64,000 nucleotides of DNA from Radiobacillus deserti (GTDB lineage Bacteria; Bacillota; Bacilli; Bacillales; Amphibacillaceae): the NCBI RefSeq assembly GCF_007301515.1, contig NZ_CP041666.1, positions 3,162,001 to 3,226,000 of the forward strand, read 5' to 3'. Below, in pieces: positions 33,434 through 42,710 of the stretch. Under the pieces are notes generated by a model. That model saw only the letters and a program-made list of their open reading frames with translations, was not told the origin of the DNA and searched no databases. Position 1 is the first letter of the stretch; the number at the start of each line of letters is the position of its first letter. A program made the position numbers and the translations under genes.

Positions 33434-35035
33434 TTATTTGTTACGAACAGCTGCTCCAATGAAACCATAGAATAACCGTTGCGGTCTATTCGGTCTTGAT
33501 TTAAATTCCGGATGAAACTGGGAAGCAACGAACCAAGGGTGGTCATCCAACTCAATTGTTTCAATCAGCTTTCCATCAGGGCTTGTTCCGGAAAAGATAA
33601 ATCCTTTCTCTTCCATCTGCTCCCGATAATGATTGTTGAACTCAAATCGGTGGCGATGGCGTTCATAAACAACATCTTCATTTTCATAAGCTTCTTTTGT
33701 CTTCGTACCATCTTTCAATCGGCAAGGATATACACCAAGACGAAGTGTTCCTCCTAAATCTGAAACATCTTTTTGCTCTGGTAACAAGTCGATGATGGGA
33801 TGAGGCGTACTCGGGTCAATTTCGGAAGAATTTGCTCCTTTCAAGTTTAAAACATTGCGCGCAAACTCAACAGTTGCTAACTGCATACCTAGACATATAC
33901 CTAGAAATGGAATTTTTTGTTCTCTTGCATAACGAATCGCAGAAATTTTTCCTTCAATTCCTCGATCGCCAAATCCACCAGGGACTAATATTCCATCTAC
34001 TCCAGAAAGCTTCTCTTCTACAGTTTGGTCTGACAGTTCTTCTGCATTTATCCAACGGATGCTAATATCGGCATCATACTGATATCCTGCGTGTTTCATT
34101 GCTTCAACAACGGAAATGTAAGCATCCGGTAGTTCTACGTATTTTCCTACTAATCCGATTGTTACAGTTTTCGTCAAATTACGTACTTTCTCTGTTAACG
34201 CAATCCACTCTGTCATATCTGCTTGTCCACAATCGAATCCAAAGTGGTCACATGTTAGTTGATCTAAGTTCTGTGCTTGAAGGTCTAATGGAATATCATA
34301 AAGACTTTCCGAATCCCCAGCTTCAATCACTGCTTTTTCGTCAATATCACAGAACAACGCAATCTTTTCCTTCATTTCTTGACTGATTGGTTTTTCTGTG
34401 CGAAGCACAATGACGTCAGGTTGGATACCTAAAGAGCGCAATTCTTTCACGCTATGCTGTGTAGGTTTGGTTTTTAACTCACCAGCAGCTTTGATGTATG
34501 GAACTAACGTACAATGCACATACATGACATTTTCTCGACCAATATCACTTTTGATTTGACGTATCGCTTCAAGGAAAGGAAGGGATTCGATATCCCCGAC
34601 CGTACCACCAATTTCCGTAATTACGATATCCGCATTTGTTTGCTGTCCAGCACGAAATACTTTGTCTTTAATTTCGTTCGTAATGTGCGGGATAACTTGG
34701 ACGGTACCACCTAAATAATCGCCACGTCTTTCTTTTTTAATAACCGTGGAGTAGATTTTACCTGTTGTGACGTTACTGTACTGGTTTAGGTTAATATCAA
34801 TAAACCTCTCATAATGACCTAAGTCCAAATCTGTTTCAGCACCATCTTCTGTAACGAATACTTCCCCATGCTGATAGGGACTCATGGTTCCAGGGTCTAC
34901 GTTAATATATGGATCAAACTTTTGAATGGTTACCTTTAACCCACGATTTTTCAGCAATCGCCCTAACGATGCAGCCGTAATCCCTTTTCCAATCGATGAC
35001 ACAACCCCACCTGTTACGAAAATATACTTTGTCAC
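33434..35035 (-). CDS. pyrG: CTP synthase
   Basis: Converts UTP to CTP using glutamine and ATP. The synthetase domain is at about 1-265 (FVTGGVVSSIGKG, GTVGDIES) and the class I glutamine amidotransferase at about 290-530, with the nucleophile Cys381 in GICLGMQLA and the His/Glu pair in SQFHPEFKSRP. 533 residues. GTG at 35033-35035 behind AGAGGGA. A hairpin, AGGCTC with its complement (35111-35129), lies in the leader, but it lacks a T run and the G-rich start needed for the known pyrG attenuation, so that control is not claimed. Confidence 0.97.
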   Translation of the reverse strand: MTKYIFVTGGVVSSIGKGITAASLGRLLKNRGLKVTIQKFDPYINVDPGTMSPYQHGEVFVTEDGAETDLDLGHYERFIDINLNQYSNVTTGKIYSTVIKKERRGDYLGGTVQVIPHITNEIKDKVFRAGQQTNADIVITEIGGTVGDIESLPFLEAIRQIKSDIGRENVMYVHCTLVPYIKAAGELKTKPTQHSVKELRSLGIQPDVIVLRTEKPISQEMKEKIALFCDIDEKAVIEAGDSESLYDIPLDLQAQNLDQLTCDHFGFDCGQADMTEWIALTEKVRNLTKTVTIGLVGKYVELPDAYISVVEAMKHAGYQYDADISIRWINAEELSDQTVEEKLSGVDGILVPGGFGDRGIEGKISAIRYAREQKIPFLGICLGMQLATVEFARNVLNLKGANSSEIDPSTPHPIIDLLPEQKDVSDLGGTLRLGVYPCRLKDGTKTKEAYENEDVVYERHRHRFEFNNHYREQMEEKGFIFSGTSPDGKLIETIELDDHPWFVASQFHPEFKSRPNRPQRLFYGFIGAAVRNK

Positions 35036-35154
35036 CTTTTCATCCCTCTTTCTATGTTTATTTACAAAAGCATCTTCTGAATGTGAATGCCTTGTTTTCC
35101 TAATAGGTGTAGGCTCCCTATTTGAGCCTTAAAATATCGGGGTGAAAAATAAGA

Positions 35155-35182
35155 AAAGCGCTCCCTAATATAGGGAACGCTT
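35155..35182 (-). terminator. Terminator of rpoE
   Basis: Minus-strand stem AAGCGTTCCCTA with TAGGGAGCGCTT (one G-T pair), followed by TTTTCTTATTTTT. Confidence 0.85.
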
Positions 35183-35258
35183 TATACGTCATTGTAATGA
35201 ATAGAGCCCAAATAAAATATTACTGATTTCCAACTTGAAAGTCAATAAAATAGAAAAA

Positions 35259-35825
35259 TTAATCTTCGTCTTCTTCGTCATCAAGTTCTGAGTCATCGTC
35301 TTCATCATCATCTTCAAAATCATCACCTTCGAAGTCATCACTATCACTATCATCATCTTCAAAATCTGAATCATCGTCAGAATCATCGAAGTCATAATCC
35401 TCTACATCCTCGTCATCCGTCTCTTCCAAGTCTTCTTCATCATCTAAATCAAATTCTTCTTCATCTAAGTCGAGGTCATCCTCCACCACATCATCGAAGT
35501 CTTCCACTTTTTTCTTCGCAGCTTTTTTCTTTTTCTTCTTCGGTTCCAGATTGATTTCTTCTTCAATTTGTTCAACTGGATACCAACGTTTTAATCCCCA
35601 AATGTTATTACCAATGGTTAAGAAACGTCCATCCGTATTCAAATCTGTATAATATTGTGCAATATAATCATCTTTCTGTTGTTTAGAAAATTCTTTCAGC
35701 TCCGCAATTCGATCAAACAGTTCTCTAAAATCCATTGCCTTATTTTCTTCATTTAAAATAAGGTTGGCAATTTCAATCATAGAAAGATCTAATAGTTCTT
35801 CTCGAGAATAATCTTTAAGGCTCAC
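35259..35825 (-). CDS. rpoE: RNA polymerase delta subunit
   Basis: Firmicutes RNA polymerase subunit that lowers non-specific nucleic-acid binding. The folded HARE-HTH domain (about 1-90, with AQYYTDLNTDGRFL and WGLKRWYP) is followed by a Lys-rich stretch (about 96-108) and a long Asp/Glu-only tail to residue 188. The start chosen is the GTG at 35823-35825, nine bases after AAAGGGAG; a TTG two codons earlier sits too close to that site. Confidence 0.93.
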   Translation of the reverse strand: MSLKDYSREELLDLSMIEIANLILNEENKAMDFRELFDRIAELKEFSKQQKDDYIAQYYTDLNTDGRFLTIGNNIWGLKRWYPVEQIEEEINLEPKKKKKKAAKKKVEDFDDVVEDDLDLDEEEFDLDDEEDLEETDDEDVEDYDFDDSDDDSDFEDDDSDSDDFEGDDFEDDDEDDDSELDDEEDED

Positions 35826-35910
35826 GTTCAAGCACTCCCTTTATGTAAATATTTATATATTTTCCACTGTCATGCGATGTCATACACAGTTTATGTAAGT
35901 CTACCAATTC

Positions 35911-35939
35911 ATTATAGGGTTATGGTTTTTAAAATGCAA
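35911..35939 (-). promoter_or_regulatory. Sigma-A promoter of rpoE
   Basis: TTGCAT (35934-35939) and TATAAT (35911-35916) on the minus strand with a 17-bp spacer. Confidence 0.7.
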
Positions 35940-36080
35940 TCATTGCCAAACTTAGAAGTAATTTTACGTAACCGATGAAAATGTAGAAGTAATATGTTAT
36001 GTTAAGATACCGGAGTTTTATGATAATTTGTCAAACAATGGGGTAGGGTATGGATGGGTACATAAAAGAAGGAGGCAATT

Positions 36081-36257
36081 ATGAAAGAGATCATTCTAGC
36101 ATTAGTAACTGGCTTTCTCGTTGGATTCATATTTGCTTGGGGAAAGCTACCAATTCCCGCTCCACCTGCGCTAGCTGGCGTTACTGGAATCGTCGGTATT
36201 TACTTAGGCTTTAAAGTGTTTCAATGGATTGGACCAGCATTACAGAAACTGTTTTAA
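36081..36257 (+). CDS. XapX-domain membrane micro-protein
   Basis: A 58-residue protein with two hydrophobic helices separated by a proline-rich turn (KLPIPAPPALAGV), the pattern of the XapX domain. The role of this family is unknown. ATG at 36081 follows AAGGAGG, an excellent ribosome site. It lies on the plus strand among minus-strand genes and converges on the acetyltransferase gene through a shared terminator. Short length makes it easy to miss. Confidence 0.8.
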   Translation: MKEIILALVTGFLVGFIFAWGKLPIPAPPALAGVTGIVGIYLGFKVFQWIGPALQKLF

Positions 36258-36270
36258 TACTCAGATATGA

Positions 36271-36312
36271 AAAAGAAATGCTAGAGACAAGTGGTCTCTA
36301 GCATTCTCTTTT
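36271..36312. terminator. Bidirectional terminator between xapX and GNAT genes
   Basis: A 12-bp perfect stem, AATGCTAGAGAC with its complement, and T-rich tails on both strands. Confidence 0.85.
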
Positions 36313-36325
36313 ACGTAGAACCCTC

Positions 36326-37117
36326 TCATCGCAATTTAGACATCGTCCACGTTCCGATATCTTCAAAACCAATGCGTTTATAAATCGTTCCTGCAGCGGG
36401 ATTATCATAAAATAGGCAAAGCTCTTTGCCTTCTTCCAATAAATCCCTACATAATTTGGTCAAACACAACGTTGCATATCCTTTACGTTTAGCCTTTTCA
36501 AGCGTACCCACTGCTACAATCATAGCAGATATACTATTTTCTGCTGTCGTAGATGCTGTGGAAACAATCTCGCCAGCTTCCTCGATAATATAAAGCCTGC
36601 CAACTCCTTTGTCCATATTACGCTTTTTGGAATCCAAATTGATTTCCGCATGTTCAAACTCTGGAATACGAAGCATCAATTGTTTCCATCCGGATAGGTC
36701 TTTTTCCTTTGCTAGCCTTACGCGATTCGTTAAGATTGATGGTAAGTTTGTCTTACTATTACATTTTGCATAGAACATCTCCCGAGTGTGATCAATTGGT
36801 TGCTGAATATGTGGTAGAATCTGATCTGTCACCTGCTTTAACCCCGATACATGTATTCCCTCTTCTGCAGTGTCAATCAGTTTCGCGAATCCTTCCGCAT
36901 CGTAATCATCCTCTGCATAAGGAATGAAGTTTTTCTCATAGCGAAGCAATACAGCTCTCAAACTTCCATCTTCTCGGAAATCACCCCACAATGTTTGAAA
37001 GGGTTGATCGTATCCGAAAGCTTCTATATCTCCAATTATAAAGAGGTTTTCTGCCGGGTATTTCCTAATTAATTTCTGACATTGGTCATTATCACGACTC
37101 GTTAATTGCCTAATCAT
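36326..37117 (-). CDS. GNAT family N-acetyltransferase
   Basis: 263 residues. The C-terminal half has the acetyl-CoA fold: VGTLEKAKRKGYATLCLTKLC is the Q/RxxGxG-like pyrophosphate loop, followed by CLFYDNPAAGTIYKRIGFEDIG, the usual GNAT ending. The N-terminal half (about 1-130) resembles the degenerate first domain of double-GNAT proteins. Substrate unknown. ATG at 37115-37117 behind GATGAGG. Monocistronic between terminators. Confidence 0.82.
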   Translation of the reverse strand: MIRQLTSRDNDQCQKLIRKYPAENLFIIGDIEAFGYDQPFQTLWGDFREDGSLRAVLLRYEKNFIPYAEDDYDAEGFAKLIDTAEEGIHVSGLKQVTDQILPHIQQPIDHTREMFYAKCNSKTNLPSILTNRVRLAKEKDLSGWKQLMLRIPEFEHAEINLDSKKRNMDKGVGRLYIIEEAGEIVSTASTTAENSISAMIVAVGTLEKAKRKGYATLCLTKLCRDLLEEGKELCLFYDNPAAGTIYKRIGFEDIGTWTMSKLR

Positions 37118-37225
37118 TTCCTCATCCCCGTTTATTGTTTCTGAACATCATAGCACGGAGTTTAAATGGAGTAAACGGGAATGGCAAATTATCCCTAAAG
37201 ATTTTGAAGGATCTCGTTTACTTAA

Positions 37226-37260
37226 AATAAAAAACTCCGGACTAAATAGCTCGGAGTTTT
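37226..37260 (-). terminator. Terminator of argS
   Basis: Minus-strand stem AAAACTCCG with its complement, loop of 12 bases, then TTTTTTATTTT. It can also act on the plus strand. Confidence 0.8.
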
Positions 37261-37286
37261 ATGGTCGATAAACCGTTTCATTTTTA

Positions 37287-38957
37287 TTACATTCGTTCTG
37301 GAGCGTTTACTCCTATTAATTTTAACCCGTTTGCTAAAGTTGTCTTAACAGCATGCATTAATGCAACTCTTGCCTTTGTTACCCCTTCATCATTAGGGTT
37401 CAACACTTTTTCCGCATTATAGAAACTATGCAAGCTGGAAGCTAAATCAAATAAATACTGCGGAATTCGGTGTGGGGTTCGATTCTCAGCAGCATCAATG
37501 ACTACTTGAGTAAACTCGCCCAACCGCTTTAACAAGTCTATTTCTTTTTCCGCTTGTAACAATGCTGGGTTAAAGTCACTAATTATGCCAAATCCTTTCT
37601 CCTCTGCTTGTCCAAGCATTGTACATACACGCGCATGTGCATATTGAACATAGAAAACTGGGTTTTCATTAGAGTTCGATTTTGCTAAATCCATATCAAA
37701 ATCAAGATGAGAATCACTAGATCGCATGACGAAGAAATATCGCATTGCATCTACGCCGACTTCCTCCATTAACTCCCGTAATGTAACTGCTTTTCCTGTA
37801 CGTTTACTCATCTTCACCTTTTCACCATTTTGGAACAGGTTCACCATTTGGATAATTTCTACTTCAAGCGTATTTGGCTGATAACCTAATGCTTGGATTG
37901 CTGCTTTCATTCGTGGAATGTAGCCATGATGGTCCGCTCCCCAGATATTAATTAACGTCTCGAAGCCACGATCTAATTTGTTTTTGTGATACGCAATATC
38001 TGGTGTCAAATATGTGTAGGTACCATCTTGTTTGACGAGAACACGGTCTTTGTCATCCTTAAAATCTGTAGAGCGGAACCATGTTGCTCCTTCTTTTTGG
38101 TACACATAGCCTTGTTCAGTTAGCACTTCTAATGCTTCTGTGATGGCATTGTTTTCGTAAAGAGATGTTTCAGAAAACCAATGGTCAAACGAAACTCGGA
38201 ATTGCTGCAAATCTTTTTCAAGCTTTGCCAGCTCATATTTCAATCCGTAAGACCGGAAAAAGGCTAATCTTTCTTTGCGCTCCGCTTCGACCCATTTTGC
38301 TCCTTCTTGCGCCGCTAGTTCTTTTCCTAAATCAATAATGTCCTTCCCATGATACCCATCTTCAGGCATGTCCCAATCTTGGTCTAATGCTTGCATGTAA
38401 CGCGCTTCTACAGATAGGGCCAGATTCTCAATTTGATTTCCAGCATCATTAATGTAATATTCACGTGCCACATTATAGCCAGCGTAATCAAGAATGTTAC
38501 ACAAAGAATCTCCGACTGCTGCTCCACGGGCATGCCCTAGATGAAGGTCTCCTGTAGGATTGGCCGATACAAACTCCACCTGAATTTTGTGTCCATTCCC
38601 TACATTCGATCTACCATATTGATCTCCTGCTTTTATAATGGTAGGAACTAGATCCGTTAAGTATGTGTTGTCCATAAAAAAGTTAATAAACCCAGGACCG
38701 GCAATTTCAATTTCTTGTATCGAAGCTTTTTTCAGGTCTATATTTGTTTTTATTTCCTCCGCAATTTGACGAGGGGCTTTTTTGGCAATTCGAGCTAGCT
38801 GCATGGCAATGTTTGTAGCGTAATCCCCATGCGATTTTTCCTTTGGCTGCTCTAAAACAATTTCAGGCAACTCTTCTTTTGTTGCGAGATTTGCTCTAAG
38901 AACAGCTTCTGCGATTTCTTGCTTTAACGATTCCTGCATTTGAATAAAAATATTCAC
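37287..38957 (-). CDS. argS: Arginyl-tRNA synthetase
   Basis: Charges tRNA-Arg. The HIGH-like motif is HLGHARGA and the KMSK loop is KMSKRTGKAV; an N-terminal ArgS additional domain (about 1-95) and a C-terminal DALR anticodon domain (VALMHAVKTTLANGLKLIGV) complete the 556 residues. GTG at 38955-38957 follows GGGAGG and touches the ywiB stop (TAGTG), so the two are co-translated. Confidence 0.97.
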   Translation of the reverse strand: MNIFIQMQESLKQEIAEAVLRANLATKEELPEIVLEQPKEKSHGDYATNIAMQLARIAKKAPRQIAEEIKTNIDLKKASIQEIEIAGPGFINFFMDNTYLTDLVPTIIKAGDQYGRSNVGNGHKIQVEFVSANPTGDLHLGHARGAAVGDSLCNILDYAGYNVAREYYINDAGNQIENLALSVEARYMQALDQDWDMPEDGYHGKDIIDLGKELAAQEGAKWVEAERKERLAFFRSYGLKYELAKLEKDLQQFRVSFDHWFSETSLYENNAITEALEVLTEQGYVYQKEGATWFRSTDFKDDKDRVLVKQDGTYTYLTPDIAYHKNKLDRGFETLINIWGADHHGYIPRMKAAIQALGYQPNTLEVEIIQMVNLFQNGEKVKMSKRTGKAVTLRELMEEVGVDAMRYFFVMRSSDSHLDFDMDLAKSNSNENPVFYVQYAHARVCTMLGQAEEKGFGIISDFNPALLQAEKEIDLLKRLGEFTQVVIDAAENRTPHRIPQYLFDLASSLHSFYNAEKVLNPNDEGVTKARVALMHAVKTTLANGLKLIGVNAPERM

Positions 38958-39397
38958 TACTTTTGTTCCTCCCTAAACGATAAGGTTAACCGATGTCTTC
39001 TACTATCTTCACCATTTAACTTGGTTGTGTAACTAATAAACAGTTTCCCTTCCTTTGCTTGGCTAAGGTCACGAAAGGTTATTTGGTCCGTGAATGTTTC
39101 CATGTGAATCGTTCCGTACGCATGTCGATAAACATTCTCGGTCGTTTGCTTCTTTTTAAACACTTGATGCATATCTACTGCTCCAGACCTTTTTACGCTA
39201 ACTCTTTCTGGAGAAATGGTAATTAATGCTTGTACATGATCCTCTTGATCTTCATATTGCTCTGTAAATTGAAGAACAGAGGTGTTTTCTTTTTGCAGAA
39301 ACGTACCCACTTCCTCTACCCTGGTTACTTCCTTATTATGTTGATGAAAGATTTCGGTAATGAGTTTTATGTGGACATTCCGTTTGGATGCTTTCAT
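38957..39397 (-). CDS. ywiB: YwiB family protein (DUF1934)
   Basis: A 146-residue beta-rich protein of the DUF1934 family, predicted lipocalin-like; function unknown. ATG at 39395-39397 follows TAGGTGG; the frame reaches 39472 but without a site. It always precedes argS in Bacillus relatives, as here, with stop and start overlapping by one base. Confidence 0.85.
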   Translation of the reverse strand: MKASKRNVHIKLITEIFHQHNKEVTRVEEVGTFLQKENTSVLQFTEQYEDQEDHVQALITISPERVSVKRSGAVDMHQVFKKKQTTENVYRHAYGTIHMETFTDQITFRDLSQAKEGKLFISYTTKLNGEDSRRHRLTLSFREEQK

Positions 39398-39512
39398 TTT
39401 TCCACCTACCTGCTTATAAGGTCCCTTTAGGTTCCTTTTGCTAGTATAAAGAATTCTACAGCTAAAGAGCAAGCCTGATTCATAGGAATAATCGATTCCT
39501 AAACATTTTAAA

Positions 39513-39549
39513 AAGAAACGTATCTTCTAATAGAGAAGATACGTTTCTT
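39513..39549 (-). terminator. Terminator of the AimR-like gene
   Basis: A 16-bp perfect stem, AAGAAACGTATCTTCT with its complement, 5-base loop, then TTT on the minus strand. It overlaps the stop codon of the gene. Confidence 0.85.
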
Positions 39550-40612
39550 ATGACAGCTCTTTCAGTTCAATTAATGGCATCATCGCGTAGAAATAGTCAC
39601 TTTGCTCATGTATGAAACGGTGGTAGGATTCTTGTAATAGCCATTTGTCTTTTTTCGCTTTTCCTAAGTAATACTGCTGGAATGGCGATAGGTTGGGGAA
39701 CGATTCTAAGATAGCAATACAAGTATGTCTATCTCCATCCGCTAGAGCTAAATGTGCAATCTCTGCTTGATCCATACTTTGAACACCTTTGGTATGACCG
39801 TGGAATGCTGAAATAAATGGGATGGTACAATTTGAAATTCCATAGATTGCTGGACTATGGTTAATTTCCTGGGCGATTTTCAACCCTTGCCGAGCGTGTC
39901 CAATTGCCTGCTCATAATTGTCTAACACATATCCCAATCCCATTGCATTATGAATATCAATCTTCTTTCTCGGATTAAATGTATGATTTAGGACGCGATA
40001 CCCATATTTACGAGCAATGATCATTTCATTACGCTTCCAGTAGTAGGTCATCCAAATTTCATCAAGCTTTACCTGCATCAAGGATTGGAAAAATTGATTT
40101 TCCATCTCATCAATCGTCATCTGAAGACGATCCACATAATTTCCTAGCATTCCATACTGGCGAAGTTCAAAATAGGCATATACGTGGAGCATGTCTTTTA
40201 AACAAATAAGTTCTTGTTCTTCCACATGAATGGTAGAGAGTCTTGTTAAATATTCTTGGGGTTTTTGTCTGCTTCTCCTACGAATTAGTATTACATCATA
40301 TAGTTTTGCCCAATTTCGGTTTTGTCGATTGGAAGAGACTCTATTTTTCTCAATCAACAACTCCAAATCATCAAGAAAACCGTGGGAGTATAGGAATTCT
40401 AGACCCACCCGCATGTTTTCAGATAATTCAGTTCGCATGCAAAACTGACGCATTCCTTCTATGGCATCTTCCATTGGATTCGAAGCAGAGAGGATTTGGA
40501 AGATTTGATACATAGGCCAATCAGCCTCTTGGTGAAGGAATGGTTCGATTAACCGTTGTGCATTTCTAGCCTGGACTTTATTGAACAGACACTCGGTACG
40601 AGCTTTTACCAT
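39548..40612 (-). CDS. AimR-like (arbitrium receptor family) TPR protein, orphan
   Basis: 354 residues of helical repeats. The C-terminal half resembles phage AimR: the AMGLGYVLDNYEQAIGHARQ repeat near 215-240, and an ending with YYLGKAKKDKWLLQESYHRF and MMPLIELKEL, which mirrors the AimR C-terminus. The N-terminal winged-helix segment of AimR is largely missing, so direct DNA binding is doubtful. No small peptide gene follows; a terminator overlaps the stop. No phage genes surround it. ATG at 40610-40612 has a poor ribosome site. Role unknown; the family call is by pattern only. Confidence 0.7.
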   Translation of the reverse strand: MVKARTECLFNKVQARNAQRLIEPFLHQEADWPMYQIFQILSASNPMEDAIEGMRQFCMRTELSENMRVGLEFLYSHGFLDDLELLIEKNRVSSNRQNRNWAKLYDVILIRRRSRQKPQEYLTRLSTIHVEEQELICLKDMLHVYAYFELRQYGMLGNYVDRLQMTIDEMENQFFQSLMQVKLDEIWMTYYWKRNEMIIARKYGYRVLNHTFNPRKKIDIHNAMGLGYVLDNYEQAIGHARQGLKIAQEINHSPAIYGISNCTIPFISAFHGHTKGVQSMDQAEIAHLALADGDRHTCIAILESFPNLSPFQQYYLGKAKKDKWLLQESYHRFIHEQSDYFYAMMPLIELKELS

Positions 40613-40703
40613 CTTATCACGACCATTCCTTTGAATTCGAGATTTAGGATGTTACTTTTATATTAACACAATTAATAGCAGAAAGTTAAGACAAATAATA
40701 TTC

Positions 40704-40746
40704 GGGTGGTGACAGGCACGACCCGGTTTTTGGGGGATTTTGTCGA
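40704..40746. repeat. Dispersed inverted repeat, partial copy 3
   Basis: Contains GTGACAGGCACGACCCGGTT and then TTTTGTCGAA, the right-hand part and flank of the element at 3177-3225 and 4758-4814. Only one arm is present, so it does not fold back. Confidence 0.65.
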
Positions 40747-40750
40747 ATGA

Positions 40751-40780
40751 AATAGAGGACGCTTTTTCGCGTCCTCTATT
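40751..40780 (-). terminator. Terminator of speB
   Basis: A 12-bp perfect stem, AATAGAGGACGC with its complement, and a 6-base loop. The speB stop codon lies inside the stem. Its T run is weak on the minus strand. Confidence 0.75.
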
Positions 40781-41648
40781 TTACCCATCCTAACAGCATT
40801 TCTCGCACAAATTTACTTGCTGCAATAACGGTTTGCTCCGTTGGATCATAGACTGGTGCAACCTCCACGAGATCTGATCCAATCACGTTCACATCCGATT
40901 CTGCAATCAATTGGATCGCCTCTAACAATTCTTTAGAACTAATCCCACCAGCTTCTGCTGTCCCAGTACCCGGTGCAAAGGCAGGATCTAGCACATCAAT
41001 ATCAATCGTAACATACACGTTTCGTCCAGCTAATTTCGGAAGTACTTCACGCAACGGTTTTGCTACCTCATAGCGCGCCATAAACATCCCGCTTTCCTTC
41101 GCATATTGAAATTCCTCTCTCATTCCAGACCGAATTCCAAAAGAATACACATTCTCCGGCCCAATCAGGTTACAAGCTTTACGCACTGGAGTAGAGTGAG
41201 AAAGTTCTTCTCCTTCATATTCCACGCGCAAGTCTGCGTGTGCGTCAATATGTATTAATACCATATCCGGATACTTTTCATGAACGGCTTGTATGACGGG
41301 CCAAGTCGCTAAATGCTCCCCACCAAGTCCTAACGGGTATTTTCCCTGATCTAATATTTTCTTCACAAAGGCTTGTATCTCATCCAAGCTCCGCTGTGGA
41401 TTGCCGAATGGCAAAGGAATGTCTCCAGCATCAAAATAAGCAACCTCTTCCATATGCTTATCCATATAAGGACTGTATTCCTCTAATCCAATGGATGCTT
41501 CTCGTATTCGATTTGGGCCGAAACGAGAGCCTGGTCGAAAGCTAACCGTCCAATCCATCGGCATCCCATAAATAATCGCTTTCGCGTCATCTGATTCCGA
41601 TTGTGACATAATGAATACTTTTCCTGAATAGGCATCATCAAAACGCAT
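40776..41648 (-). CDS. speB: Agmatinase
   Basis: Hydrolyses agmatine to putrescine and urea. The binuclear manganese ligands are in GGEHLATWP, HIDAHADLR and TIDIDVLDPAFAPGTGTAEAGG. 290 residues. It follows speE by 14 bases in one operon, so putrescine formation and its conversion to spermidine are co-expressed. Confidence 0.96.
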   Translation of the reverse strand: MRFDDAYSGKVFIMSQSESDDAKAIIYGMPMDWTVSFRPGSRFGPNRIREASIGLEEYSPYMDKHMEEVAYFDAGDIPLPFGNPQRSLDEIQAFVKKILDQGKYPLGLGGEHLATWPVIQAVHEKYPDMVLIHIDAHADLRVEYEGEELSHSTPVRKACNLIGPENVYSFGIRSGMREEFQYAKESGMFMARYEVAKPLREVLPKLAGRNVYVTIDIDVLDPAFAPGTGTAEAGGISSKELLEAIQLIAESDVNVIGSDLVEVAPVYDPTEQTVIAASKFVREMLLGWVK

Positions 41649-41662
41649 AATTGGTTCCCCCT

Positions 41663-42493
41663 CTACTCTGTTAACTCTTTTACGAATCTCGGTAATGCAA
41701 ACGAAGCAACATGTAATTCCTTTGTATAATATTTTGTATCGATATCCTCGAACCTATCTTCCTTCACCTTTAACGGGTCATGGATTTTACTTCCTATTGT
41801 AAATGTCCACATTCCACTCGGATAGGTTGGAATGTTAGCCGTGTAAAGTCGCGTTACTGGAAAAATTTCTTTAACATCTTGAAACACTTGCTTTATCAAA
41901 TCTGCTTTAAACCACGGATTATCGGTTTGAGCGACGAAAATCCCATCATCCTTCAACGCTTTGGAAATCCCTGCATAAAATCCCTTTGTAAATAAGTTTA
42001 CAGCAGGCCCTACAGGCTCGGTGGAGTCCACCATTATAACATCATAAGCTCTTTCACTTTCTGCGATGTGCATAAAGCCGTCTGCTACTTTTACTTCCAC
42101 CCGAGGATTTCCTTCTAACTCACCAGCAATAGAAGGTAAGTATTTTTTAGAATACTCGATCACCTTCCCATCAATCTCCACAAGGGTAGCTTTTTCCACC
42201 GTTTTATGCTTTAACACTTCCCGAATTACTCCACCATCTCCGCCACCGACAACGAGCACTTGCTTCGGACTTGGGTGGGTAAACAACGGGACATGAGCTA
42301 CCATTTCATGATAGACAAATTCGTCCTTCTCTGTCGTCATCACCATACCATCCAACGTAAGCATGTTGCCCCATTCATAGGTTTCAATCATGTCAAGCTT
42401 CTGGAACTCGGTTTGTTCTCCATGTAAGGTTTTCTTAATTTTTGCCGTAATACCGAAGTCTTTCGTCTGCTTCTCTGTAAACCATAAATCCAT
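41663..42493 (-). CDS. speE: Spermidine synthase
   Basis: Transfers an aminopropyl group from decarboxylated SAM to putrescine. The SAM-type loop VVGGGDGGVIREVLKH, the acidic VEIDGKVI and the catalytic region VMVDSTEPVGPA are intact. 276 residues, ATG at 42491-42493 behind AGGAG. First gene of the speEB operon, divergent from pbpG. Confidence 0.96.
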   Translation of the reverse strand: MDLWFTEKQTKDFGITAKIKKTLHGEQTEFQKLDMIETYEWGNMLTLDGMVMTTEKDEFVYHEMVAHVPLFTHPSPKQVLVVGGGDGGVIREVLKHKTVEKATLVEIDGKVIEYSKKYLPSIAGELEGNPRVEVKVADGFMHIAESERAYDVIMVDSTEPVGPAVNLFTKGFYAGISKALKDDGIFVAQTDNPWFKADLIKQVFQDVKEIFPVTRLYTANIPTYPSGMWTFTIGSKIHDPLKVKEDRFEDIDTKYYTKELHVASFALPRFVKELTE

Positions 42494-42710
42494 GCCAAAA
42501 CTCCTTTACCATTCACTACTATTACTTTGCTATCCTCTTTCTTTTCTTATACCTTTTACTCCTAATAAACAAACAAATTATAGCGAATGTTTTGTCGAAT
42601 ACCAAGCATTTTATGTTTAATTTTTCCTATCTCGTTCCATAATGATAAGAAAAAACGAAGTGCTTCAAACCCTTTTCCAATAATTCAGCTATAAAATAAG
42701 GTGATCGCCT

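Noticed and set aside
35111..35129. pyrG attenuator of the B. subtilis type
   Set aside because: A hairpin exists, but there is no T run after it and no suitable G-rich transcript start next to a promoter.
35189..35395. Met/Thr-rich open frame overlapping the acidic tail of rpoE
   Set aside because: Product of the GAT/GAA repeat read in another frame.
39398..39547. aimP-like peptide gene after the AimR-like gene
   Set aside because: The terminator overlaps the receptor stop, and no small frame with a signal peptide is visible.
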